Shown one piece after another: positions 22,321-35,400 of a DNA stretch of 64,000 nucleotides. The stretch's first letter is position 1. Each line of letters starts with the position of its first letter. The notes below the pieces were generated by a model. The model was not told where the DNA came from. It saw only the letters and a list, made by a program, of their open reading frames with translations, and ran no database searches. This stretch comes from Tipula vernalis (lineage: Eukaryota; Arthropoda; Insecta; Diptera; Tipulidae). The stretch is taken from NCBI GenBank assembly GCA_958295665.1, contig OY282558.1:34865045-34929044 (forward strand), given 5' to 3'. A program made the position numbers and the translations under genes.

Positions 22321-22341
22321 TTTCTACGAAATGTGTAGAAA
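22321..22341. other. Dyad-symmetric motif of array B (first regular unit as example)
   Basis: TTTCTAC (22321-22327) and its perfect reverse complement GTAGAAA (22335-22341) surround the 7-bp spacer GAAATGT. The motif is present in nearly every unit of array B; the frequent GAAATTT spacer variant leaves both arms intact. Exceptions exist, notably the TTTTCCACG units and single units with ATTTTATACG or TTTTTTACG. It could be a site for a dimeric DNA-binding protein or a small cruciform. No protein is assigned. Confidence 0.8.
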
Positions 22342-22357
22342 TATCCGAGCGATCTAA

Positions 22358-22371
22358 ATGCCCGTTGGCAT
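22358..22371. other. Perfect small hairpin in 180-bp monomers (example unit)
   Basis: ATGCC-CGTT-GGCAT is a perfect 5-bp stem with a 4-base loop, present in almost all 180-bp units of array B. It lies inside the 39-bp segment missing from the 140-bp monomer and is not conserved in array A (ATGCAAGTTGGCA in the same orientation). It may be a structural feature tied to the deletion that made the short unit. Confidence 0.7.
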
Positions 22372-23433
22372 GACAATTACAGGTTTCAGCAACTATTGAT
22401 AGAGGCATCAATCATCGAAATCGGAGCACAATTGCAGATTTTCGTTTTTTTATTATATATTTATGGTCTATAGTTCAGGTGATTTTCCATAAAATTGAAT
22501 TTTCTACGAAATGTGTAGAAATATTCGAGCGATCTAAATGCCCGTTGGCATGACAATTACAGTATTCAGCACCTATTGATAGAGTCATCAATCATCGAAA
22601 TCGGAGCACAATTGCAGATTTTCGTTTTTTATTATGAATTTATGGTCTATAGTTCAGGTGATTTTCCATAATATTGAATTTTCTACGAAATGTGTAGAAA
22701 TATTCTAGCGATCTAAATGCCCGTTGGCATGACAATTACAGGTTTCAGCACCTATTGATAGAGGCATCAATCATCGAAATCGGAGCACAATTGCAGATTT
22801 TCGTTTTTTTATTATGAATTTATGGTCTATAGTTCAGGTGATTTTCCATAAAATTGAATTTTCTACGAAATGTGTAGAAATATCCGAGCGATCTAAATGC
22901 CCGTTGGCATGACAATTACAGGTTTCAGCAACTATTGATAGAGGCATCAATCATCGAAATCGGAGCACAATTGCAGATTTTCGTTTTTTTATTATATATT
23001 TATGGTCTATAGTTCAGGTGATTTTCCATAAAATTGAATTTTCTACGAAATGTGTAGAAATATTCGAGCGATCTAAATGCCCGTTGGCATGACAATTACA
23101 GTATTCAGCACCTATTGATAGAGTCATCAATCATCGAAATCGGAGCACAATTGCAGATTTTCGTTTTTTATTATGAATTTATGGTCTATAGTTCAGGTGA
23201 TTTTCCATAATATTGAATTTTCTACGAAATGTGTAGAAATATTCTAGCGATCTAAATGCCCGTTGGCATGACAATTACAGGTTTCAGCACCTATTGATAG
23301 AGGCATCAATCATCGAAATCGGAGCACAATTGCAGATTTTCGTTTTTTTATTATGAATTTATGGTCTATAGTTCAGGTGATTTTCCATAAAATTGAATTT
23401 TCTACGAAATGTGTAGAAATATCCGAGCGATCT

Positions 23434-26400
23434 ACTGATAGAGTCATCAATCAACCAAATCGGAACACAATTGAAGATTTTCGTTTTTTATTATGGATTC
23501 ATGGTCTATAGTTCAGGTGATTTTCCATAATATTGAATTTTCTACGAAATGTGTAGAAATATTCGAGCGATCTAAATGCCCATTGGCATGACAATTACAG
23601 GTTTCAGCACCTATTGATAGAGGCATCAATCATCGAAATCGGAGCACAATTGCAGATTTTCGTTTTTTTATTATGAATTTATGGTCTATAGTTCAGGTGA
23701 TTTTCCATAAAATTGAATTTTCTACGAAATGTGTAGAAATATCCGAGCGATCTTCTGATAGAGTCATCAATCAACCAAATCGGAACACAATTGCAGATTT
23801 TCGTTTTTTATTATGGATTCATGGTCTATAGTTCAGGTGATTTTCCATAATATTGAATTTTCTACGAAATGTGTAGAAATATTCGAGCGATCTAAATGCC
23901 CGTTGGCATGACAATTACAGGTTTCAGCAACTATTGATAGAGGCATCAATCATCGAAATCGGAGCACAATTGCAGATTTTCGTTTTTTTATTATGAATTT
24001 ATGGTCTATAGTTCAGGTGATTTTCCATAAAATTGAATTTTCTACGAAATGTGTAGAAATATCCGAGCGATCTAAATGCCCGTTGGCATGGCAATTACAG
24101 GTCTCAACACCTATTGATAGAGGCATCAATCATCGAAATCGGAGCACAATTGCAGATTTTCGTTTTTTTATTATGAATTTATGGTCTATAGTTCAGGTGA
24201 TTTTCCATAAAATTGAATTTTCTACGAAATGTGTAGAAATATTCGAGCGATCTAAATGCCCGTTGGCATGACAATTACAGTATTCAGCACCTATTGATAG
24301 AGTCATCAATCATCGAAATCGGAGCACAATTGCAGATTTTCGTTTTTTATTATGAATTTATGGTCTATAGTTCAGGTGATTTTCCATAATATTGAATTTT
24401 CTACGAAATGTGTAGAAATATTCGAGCGATCTAAATGCCCGTTGGCATGACAATTACAGGTTTCAGTACCTATTGATAGAGGCATCAATCATCGAAATCG
24501 GAGCACAATTGCAGATTTTCGTTTTTTTATTATGAATTTATGGTCTATAGTTCAGGTGATTTTCCATAAAATTGAATTTTCTACGAAATGTGTAGAAATA
24601 TCCGAGCGATCTACTGATAGAGTCATCAATCAACCAAATCGGAACACAATTGAAGATTTTCGTTTTTTATTATGGATTCATGGTCTATAGTTCAGGTGAT
24701 TTTCCATAATATTGAATTTTCTACGAAATGTGTAGAAATATTCGAGCGATCTAAATGCCCGTTGGCATGACAAATACAGGTTTCAGCACCTATTGATAGA
24801 GGCATCAATCATCGAAATCGGAGCACAATTGCAGATTTTCGTTTTTTTATTATGAATTTATGGTCTATAGTTCAGGTGATTTTCCATAAAATTGAATTTT
24901 CTACGAAATGTGTAGAAATATCCGAGCGATCTTCTGATAGAGTCATCAATCAACCAAATCGGAACACAATTGCAGATTTTCGTTTTTTATTATGGATTCA
25001 TGGTCTATAGTTCAGGTGATTTTCCATAATATTGAATTTTCTACGAAATGTGTAGAAATATTCGAGCGATCTAAATGCCCGTTGGCATGACAATTACAGG
25101 TCTCAACACCTATTGATAGAGGCATCAATCATCGAAATCGGAGCACAATTGCAGATTTTCGTTTTTTTATTATGAATTTATGGTCTATAGTTCAGGTGAT
25201 TTTCCATAAAATTGAATTTTCTACGAAATGTGTAGAAATATCCGAGCGATCTACTGATAGAGTCATCAATCAACCAAATCGGAACACAATTGAAGGTTTT
25301 CGTTTTTTATTATGGATTCATGGTCTATAGTTCAGGTGATTTTCCATAAAATTGAATTTTCTACGAAATGTGTAGAAATATTCGAGCGATCTAAATGCCC
25401 GTTGGCATGACAATTACAGGTTTCAGCACCTATTGATAGAGGCATCAATCATCGAAATCGGAGCACAATTGCAGATTTTCGTTTTTTTATTATGAATTTA
25501 TGGTCTATAGTTCAGGTGATTTTCCATAAAATTGAATTTTCTACGAAATGTGTAGAAATATCCGAGCGATCTTCTGATAGAGTCATCAATCAACCAAATC
25601 GGAACACAATTGCAGATTTTCGTTTTTTATTATGGATTCATGGTCTATAGTTCAGGTGATTTTCCATAATATTGAATTTTCTACGAAATGTGTAGAAATA
25701 TTCGAGCGATCTAAATGCCCGTTGGCATGACAATTACAGGTTTCAGCACCTATTGATAGAGGCATCAATCATCGAAATCGGAGCACAATTGCAGATTTTC
25801 GTTTTTTTATTATGAATTTATGGTCTATAGTTCAGGTGATTTTCCATAAAATTGAATTTTCTACGAAATGTGTAGAAATATCCGAGCGATCTTCTGATAG
25901 AGTCATCAATCATCGAAATCGGAGCACAATTGCAGATTTTCGTTTTTTTATTATGAATTTATGTTCTATAGTTCAGGTGATTTTCCATAAAATTGAATTT
26001 TCTACGAAATGTGTAGAAATATTCGAGCGATCTAAATGCCCGTTGGCATGACAATTACAGTATTCAGCACCTATTGATAGAGTCATCAATCATCGAAATC
26101 GGAGCACAATTGCAGATTTTCGTTTTTTATTATGAATTTATGGTCTATAGTTCAGGTGATTTTCCATAATATTGAATTTTCTACGAAATGTGTAGAAATA
26201 TTCGAGCGATCTAAATGCCCGTTGGCATGACAATTACAGGTTTCAGCACCTATTGATAGAGGCATCAATCATCGAAATCGGAGCACAATTGCAGATTTTC
26301 GTTTTTTTATTATGAATTTATGGTCTATAGTTCAGGTGATTTTCCATAAAATTGAATTTTCTACGAAATGTGTAGAAATATCCGAGCGATCTAAATGCCC

Positions 26401-29400
26401 GTTGGTATGACAATTACAGGTCTCAACACCTATTGATAGAGGCATCAATCATCGAAATCGGAGCACAATTGCAGATTTTCGTTTTTTTATTATGAATTTA
26501 TGGTCTATAGTTCAGGTGATTTTCCATAAAATTGAATTTTCTACGAAATGTGTAGAAATATTCGAGCGATCTAAATGCCCGTTGGCATGACAATTACAGT
26601 ATTCAGCACCTATTGATAGAGTCATCAATCATCGAAATCGGAGCACAATTGCAGATTTTCGTTTTTTTATTATGAATTTATGGTCTATAGTTCAGGTGAT
26701 TTTCCATAATATTGAATTTTCTACGAAATGTGTAGAAATATTCGAGCGATCTAAATGCCCGTTGGCATGACAATTACAGGTCTCAGCACCTATTGATAGA
26801 GGCATCAATCATCGAAATCGGAGCACAATTGCAGATTTTCGTTTTTTTATTATGAATTTATGGTCTATAGTTCAGGTGATTTTCCATAAAATTGAATTTT
26901 CTACGAAATGTGTAGAAATATCCGAGCGATCTAAATGCCCGTTGGCATGACAATTACAGGTCTCAACACCTATTGATAGAGGCATCAATCATCGAAATCG
27001 GAGCACAATTGCAGATTTTCGTTTTTTTATTATGAATTTATGGTCTATAGTTCAGGTGATTTTCCATAAAATTGAATTTTCTACGAAATGTGTAGAAATA
27101 TTCGAGCGATCTAAATGCCCGTTGGCATGACAATTACAGTATTCAGCACCTATTGATAGAGTCATCAATCATCGAAATCGGAGCACAATTGCAGATTTTC
27201 GTTTTTTTATTATGAATTTATGGTCTATAGTTCAGGTGATTTTCCATAAAATTGAATTTTCTACGAAATTTGTAGAAATATCCGAGCGATCTAAATGCCC
27301 GTTGGCATGATAATTACAGGTATCAACACCTATTGATAGAGGCATCAATCATCGAAATCGGAGCACAATTGCAGATTTTCGTTTTTTTATTATGAATTTA
27401 TGGTCTATAGTTCATCTATTTATGAATTTATGTTCTATAGTTCTATCCGAGCGATCTACTGATAGAGTGATCAATCAACCAAATCGGAACACAATTGAAG
27501 ATTTTCGTTTTTTATTATGGATTCATGGTCTATAGTTCAGGTGATTTTCCATAATATTGAATTTTCTACGAAATGTGTAGAAATATCCGAGCGATCTTCT
27601 GATAGAGTCATCAATCAACCAAATCGGAACACAATTGAAGATTTTCGTTTTTTATTATGGATTCATGGTTTATAGTTCAGGTGATTTTCCATAATATTGA
27701 ATTTTCTACGAAATGTGTAGAAATATTCGAGCGATCTAAATGCCCGTTGGCATGACAATTACAGGTTTCAGCACCTATTGATAGAGGCATCAATCATCGA
27801 AATCGGAGCACAATTGCAGATTTTCGTTTTTTTATTATGAATTTATGGTCTATAGTTCAGGTGATTTTCCATAAAATTGAATTTTCTACGAAATGTGTAG
27901 AAATATCCGAGCGATCTTCTGATAGAGTCATCAATCAACCAAATCGGAACACAATTGCAGATTTTCGTTTTTTATTATGGATTCATGGTCTATAGTTCAG
28001 GTGATTTTCCATAATATTGAATTTTCTACGAAATGTGTAGAAATATTCGAGCGATCTAAATGCCCGTTGGCATGACAATTACAGGTTTCAGCACCTATTG
28101 ATAGAGGCATCAATCATCGAAATCGGAGCACAATTGCAGATTTTCGTTTTTTTATTATGAATTTATGGTCTATAGTTCAGGTGATTTTCCATAAAATTGA
28201 ATTTTCTACGAAATGTGTAGAAATATCCGAGCGATCTTCTGATAGAGTCATCAATCATCGAAATCGGAGCACAATTGCAGATTTTCGTTTTTTTATTATG
28301 AATTTATGGTCTATAGTTCAGGTGATTTTCCATAAAATTGAATTTTCTACGAAATGTGTAGAAATATTCGAGCGATCTAAATGCCCGTTGGCATGACAAT
28401 TACAGGTCTCAGCACCTATTGATAGAGGCACCAATCATCGAAATCGGAGCACAATTGCAGATTTTCGTTTTTTTATTATGAATTTATGGTCTATAGTTCA
28501 GGTGATTTTCCATAAAATTGAATTTTCTACGAAATGTGTAGAAATATCCGAGCGATCTAAATGCCCGTTGGCATGACAATTACAGGTCTCAACACCTATT
28601 GATAGAGGCATCAATCATCGAAATCGGAGCACAATTGCAGATTTTCGTTTTTTTATTATGAATTTATGGTCTATAGTTAAGGTGATTTTCCATAAAATTG
28701 AATTTTCTACGAAATGTGTAGAAATATCCGAGCGATCTAAATGCCCGTTGGCATGACAATTACAGGTCTCAACACCTATTGATAGAGGCATCAATCATCG
28801 AAATCGGAGCACAATTGCAGATTTTCGTTTTTTTATTATGAATTTATGGTCTATAGTTCAGGTGATTTTCCATAAAATTGAATTTTCTACGAAATGTGTA
28901 GAAATATTCGAGCGATCTAAATGCCCGTTGGCATGACAATTACAGTATTCAGCACCTATTGATAGAGTCATCAATCATCGAAATCGGAGCACAATTGCAG
29001 ATTTTCGTTTTTTTATTATGAATTTATGGTCTATAGTTCAGGTGATTTTCCATAAAATTGAATTTTCTACGAAATTTGTAGAAATATCCGAGCGATCTAA
29101 ATGCCCGTTGGCATGACAATTACAGGTCTCAACACCTATTGATAGAGGCATCAATCATCGAAATCGGAGCACAATTGCAGATTTTCGTTTTTTTATTATG
29201 AATTTATGGTCTATAGTTCAGGTGATTTTCCATAAAATTGAATTTTCTACGAAATGTGTAGAAATATCCGAGCGATCTACTGATAGAGTCATCAATCAAC
29301 CAAATCGGAACACAATTGAAGATTTTCGTTTTTTATTATGGATTCATGGTCTATAGTTCAGGTGATTTTCCATAGTATTGAATTTTCTACGAAATGTGTA

Positions 29401-32400
29401 GAAATATTCAAGCGATCTAAATGCCCGTTGGCATGACAATTACAGGTCTCAGCACCTATTGATAGAGGCATCAATCATCGAAATCGGAGCACAATTGCAG
29501 ATTTTCGTTTTTTTATTATGAATTTATGGTCTATAGTTCAGGTGATTTTCCATAAAATTGAATTTTCTACGAAATGTGTAGAAATATCCGAGCGATCTAA
29601 ATGCCCGTTGGCATGACAATTACAGGTCTCAACACCTATTTATAGAGGCATCAATCATCGAAATCGGAGCACAATTGCAGATTTTCGTTTTTTTATTATG
29701 AATTTATGGTCTATATTTCAGGTGATTTTCCATAAAATTGAATTTTCTACGAAATGTGTAGAAATATTCGAGCGATCTAAATGCCCGTTGGCATGACAAT
29801 TACAGTATTCAGCACCTATTGATAGAGTCATCAATCATCGAAATCGGAGCACAATTGCAGATTTTCGTTTTTTTATTATGAATTTATGGTCTATAGTTCA
29901 GGTGATTTTCCATAAAATTGAATTTTCTACGAAATTTGTAGAAATATCCGAGCGATCTAAATGCCCGTTGGCATGACAATTACAGGTCTCAACACCTATT
30001 GATAGAGGCATCAATCATCGAAATCGGAGCACAATTGCAGATTTTCGTTTTTTTATTATGAATTTATGGTCTATAGTTCAGGTGATTTTCCATAAAATTG
30101 AATTTTCTACGAAATGTGTAGAAATATCCGAGCGATCTACTGATAGAGTCATCAATCAACCAAATCGGAACACAATTGAAGATTTTCGTTTTTTATTATG
30201 GATTCATGGTCTATAGTTCAGGTGATTTTCCATAATATTGAATTTTCTACGAAATGTGTAGAAATATTCGAGCGATCTAAATGCCCGTTGGCATGACAAT
30301 TACAGGTCTCAGCACCTATTGATAGAGGCATCAATCATCGAAATCGGAGCACAATTGCAGATTTTCGTTTTTTTATTATGAATTTATGGTCTATAGTTCA
30401 GGTGATTTTCCATAAAATTGAATTTTCTACGAAATGTGTAGAAATATCCGAGCGATCTAAATGCCCGTTGGCATGACAATTACAGGTCTCAACACCTATT
30501 GATAGAGGCATCAATCATCGAAATCGGAGCACAATTGCAGATTTTCGTTTTTTTATTATGAATTTATGGTCTATAGTTCAGGTGATTTTCCATAAAATTG
30601 AATTTTCTACGAAATGTGTAGAAATATTCGAGCGATCTAAATGCCCGTTGGCATGACAATTACAGTATTCAGCACCTATTGATAGAGTCATCAATCATCG
30701 AAATCGGAGCACAATTGCAGATTTTCGTTTTTTTATTATGAATTTATGGTCTATAGTTCAGGTGATTTTCCATAAAATTGAATTTTCTACGAAATTTGTA
30801 GAAATATCCGAGCGATCTAAATGCCCGTTGGCATGACAATTACAGGTCTCAACACCTATTGATAGAGGCATCAATCATCGAAATCGGAGCACAATTGCAG
30901 ATTTTCGTTTTTTTATTATGAATTTATGGTCTATAGTTCAGGTGATTTTCCATAAAATTGAATTTTCTACGAAATGTGTAGAAATATCCGAGCGATCTAA
31001 ATGCCCGTTGGCATGACAATTACAGGTTTCAACACCTATTGATAGAGGCATCAATCATCGAAATCGGAGCACAATTGCAGATTTTCGTTTTTTTATTATG
31101 AATTTATGGTCTATAGTTCAGGTGATTTTCCATAAAATTGAATTTTCTACGAAATGTGTAGAAATATTCGAGCGATCTAAATGCCCGTTGGCATGACAAT
31201 TACAGTATTCAGCACCTATTCATAGAGTCATCAATCATCGAAATCGGAGCACAATTGCAGATTTTCGATTTTTTATTATGAATTTATGGTCTATAGTTCA
31301 GGTGATTTTCCATAAAATTGAATTTTCTACGAAATTTGTAGAAATATCCGAGCGATCTAAATGCCCGTTGGCATGACAATTACAGGTCTCAACACCTATT
31401 GATAGAGGCATCAATCATCGAAATCGGAGCACAATTGCAGATTTTCGTTTTTTTATTATGAATTTATGGTCTATAGTTCAGGTGATTTTCCATAAAATTG
31501 AATTTTCTACGAAATGTGTAGAAATATCCGAGCGATCTACTGATAGAGTCATCAATCAACCAAATCGGAACACAATTGAAGATTTCCGTTTTTTATTATG
31601 GATTCATGGTCTATAGTTCAGGTGATTTTCCATAATATTGAATTTTCTACGAAATGTGTAGAAATATTCGAGCGATCTAAATGCCCGTTGGCATGACAAT
31701 TACAGTATTCAGCACCTATTGATAGAGTCATCAATCATCGAAATCGGAGCACAATTGCAGATTTTCGTTTTTTTATTATGAATTTATGGTCTATAGTTCA
31801 GGTGATTTTCCATAAAATTGAATTTTCTACGAAATTTGTAGAAATATCCGAGCGATCTAAATGCCCGTTGGCATGACAATTACAGGTCTCAACACCTATT
31901 GATAGAGGCATCAATCATCGAAATCGGAGCACAATTGCAGATTTTCGTTTTTTTATTATGAATTTATGGTCTATAGTTCAGGTGATTTTCCATAAAATTG
32001 AATTTTATACGAAATGTGTAGAAATATCCGAGCGATCTACTGATAGAGTCATCAATCAACCAAATCGGAACACAATTGAAGATTTTCGTTTTTTATTATG
32101 GATTCATGGTCTATAGTTCAGGTGATTTTCCATAATATTGAATTTTCTACGAAATGTGTAGAAATATTCGAGCGATCTAAATGCCCGTTGGCATGACAAT
32201 TACAGGTCTCAGCACCTATTGATAGAGGCATCAATCATCGAAATCGGAGCACAATTGCAGATTTTCGTTTTTTTATTATGAATTTATGGTCTATAGTTCA
32301 GGTGATTTTCCATAAAATTGAATTTTCTACGAAATGTGTAGAAATATCCGAGCGATCTAAATGCCCGTTGGCATGACAATTACAGGTCTCAACACCTATT

Positions 32401-35400
32401 GATAGAGGCATCAATCATCGAAATCGGAGCACAATTGCAGATTTTCGTTTTTTTATTATGAATTTATGGTCTATAGTTCAGGTGATTTTCCATAAAATTG
32501 AATTTTCTACGAAATGTGTAGAAATATTCGAGCGATCTAAATGCCCGTTGGCATGACAATTACAGTATTCAGCACCTATTGATAGAGTCATCAATCATCG
32601 AAATCGGAGCACAATTGCAGATTTTCGTTTTTTTATTATGAATTTATGGTCTATAGTTCAGGTGATTTTCCATAAAATTGAATTTTCTACGAAATTTGTA
32701 GAAATATCCGAGCGATCTAAATGCCCGTTGGCATGACAATTACAGGTCTCAACACCTATTGATAGAGGCATCAATCATCGAAATCGGAGCACAATTGCAG
32801 ATTTTCGTTTTTTTATTATGAATTTATGGTCTATAGTTCAGGTGATTTTCCATAAAATTGAATTTTCTACGAAATGTGTAGAAATATCCGAGCGATCTAC
32901 TGATAGAGTCATCAATCAACCAAATCGGAACACAATTGAAGATTTTCGTTTTTTATTATGGATTCATGGTCTATAGTTCAGGTGATTTTCCATAATATTG
33001 AATTTTCTACGAAATGTGTAGAAATATTCGAGCGATCTAAATGCCCGTTGGCATGACAATTACAGTATTCAGCACCTATTGATAGAGTCATCAATCATCG
33101 AAATCGGAGCACAATTGCAGATTTTCGTTTTTTTATTATGAATTTATGGTCTATAGTTCAGGTGATTTTCCATAAAATTGAATTTTCTACGAAATGTGTA
33201 GAAATATCCGAGCGATCTACTGATAGAGTCATCAATCAACCAAATCGGAACACATTTGAAGATTTCCGTTTTTTATTATGGATTCATGGTCTATAGTTCA
33301 GGTGATTTTCCATAATATTGAATTTTCTACGAAATGTGTAGAAATATTCGAGCGATCTAAATGCCCGTTGGCATGACAATTACAGTATTCAGCACCTATT
33401 GATAGAGTCATCAATCATCGAAATCGGAGCACAATTGCAGATTTTCGTTTTTTTATTATGAATTTATGGTCTATAGTTCAGGTGATTTTCCATAAAATTG
33501 AATTTTCTACGAAATTTGTAGAAATATCCGAGCGATCTAAATGCCCGTTGGCATGACAATTACAGGTCTCAACACCTATTGATAGAGGCATCAATCATCG
33601 AAATCGGAGCACAATTGCAGATTTTCGTTTTTTTATTATGAATTTATGGTCTATAGTTCAGGTGATTTTCCATAAAATTGAATTTTCTACGAAATGTGTA
33701 GAAATATCCGAGCGATCTACTGATAGAGTCATCAATCAAATAAATCGGAACACAATTGAAGATTTTCGTTTTTTATTATGGATTCATGGTCTATAGTTCA
33801 GGTGATTTTCCATAATATTGAATTTTTTACGAAATGTGTAGAAATATTCGAGCGATCTAAATGCCCGTTGGCATGACAATTACAGTATTCAGCACCTATT
33901 GATAGAGTCATCAATCATCGAAATCGGAGCACAATTGCAGATTTTCGTTTTTTTATTATGAATTTATGGTCTATAGTTCAGGTGATTTTCCATAAAATTG
34001 AATTTTCTACGAAATTTGTAGAAATATCCGAGCGATCTAAATGCCCGTTGGCATGACAATTACAGGTCTCAACACCTATTGATAGAGGCATCAATCATCG
34101 AAATCGGAGCACAATTGCAGATTTTCGTTTTTTTATTATGAATTTATGGTCTACAGTTCAGGTGATTTTCCATAAAATTGAATTTTCTACGAAATGTGTA
34201 GAAATATCCGAGCGATCTACTGATAGAGTCATCAATCAACCAAATCGGAACACAATTGAAGATTTTCGTTTTTTATTATGGATTCATGGTCTATAGTTCA
34301 GGTGATTTTCCATAATATTGAATTTTCTACGAAATGTGTAGAAATATTCGAGCGATCTAAATGCCCGTTGGCATGACAATTACAGTATTCAGCACCTATT
34401 GATAGAGTCATCAATCATCGAAATCGGAGCACAATTGCAGATTTTCGTTTTTTTATTATGAATTTATGGTCTATAGTTCAGGTGATTTTCCATAAAATTG
34501 AATTTTCTACGAAATGTGTAGAAATATCCGAGCGATCTACTGATAGAGTCATCAATCAACCAAATCGGAACAAAATTGAAGATTTTCGTTTTTTATTATG
34601 GATTCATGGTCTATAGTTCAGGTGATTTTCCATAATATTGAATTTTCTACGAAATGTGTAGAAATATTCGAGCGATCTAAATGCCCGTTGGCATGACAAT
34701 TACAGGTCTCAGCACCTATTGATAGAGGCATCAATCATCGAAATCGGAGCACAATTGCAGATTTTCGTTTTTTTATTATGAATTTATGGTCTATAGTTCA
34801 GGTGATTTTCCATAAAATTGAATTTTCTACGAAATGTGTAGAAATATCCGAGCGATCTAAATGCCCGTTGGCATGACAATTACAGGTCTCAACACCTATT
34901 GATAGAGGCATCAATCATCGAAATCGGAGCACAATTGCAGATTTTCGTTTTTTTATTATGAATTTATGGTCTATAGTTCAGGTGATTTTCCATAAAATTG
35001 AATTTTCTACGAAATGTGTAGAAATATCCGAGCGATCTACTGATAGAGTCATCAATCAACCAAATCGGAACACAATTGAAGATTTTCGTTTTTTATTATG
35101 GATTCATGGTCTATAGTTCAGGTGATTTTCCATAATATTGAATTTTCTACGAAATGTGTAGAAATATTCGAGCGATCTAAATGCCCGTTGGCATGACAAT
35201 TACAGTATTCAGCACCTATTGATAGAGTCATCAATCATCGAAATCGGAGCACAATTGCAGATTTTCGTTTTTTTATTATGAATTTATGGTCTATAGTTCA
35301 GGTGATTTTCCATAAAATTGAATTTTCTACGAAATGTGTAGAAATATTCGAGCGATCTAAATGCCCGTTGGCATGACAATTACAGTATTCAGCACCTATT

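Larger units (their letters stand above)
22202..23279 (+). repeat. 540-bp tandem duplication (three monomers) at the start of array B
   Basis: The markers TTATTATATATTTATGG (about 22450 and 22990) and TATTCTAGCGATC (about 22702 and 23241) recur 539-540 bp apart in the same order, together with the GTTTCAGCAACTATT, GTATTCAGCACC and GTTTCAGCACC subtypes. Two nearly identical three-monomer copies therefore stand side by side close to the array edge. Confidence 0.75.

Noticed and set aside
22341..22364. CENP-B box in the monomers
   Set aside because: TTCGAGCGA fits the first half of the box pattern (TTCG, four bases, A), but the required CGGG half reads TAAA or CAAA in both arrays.
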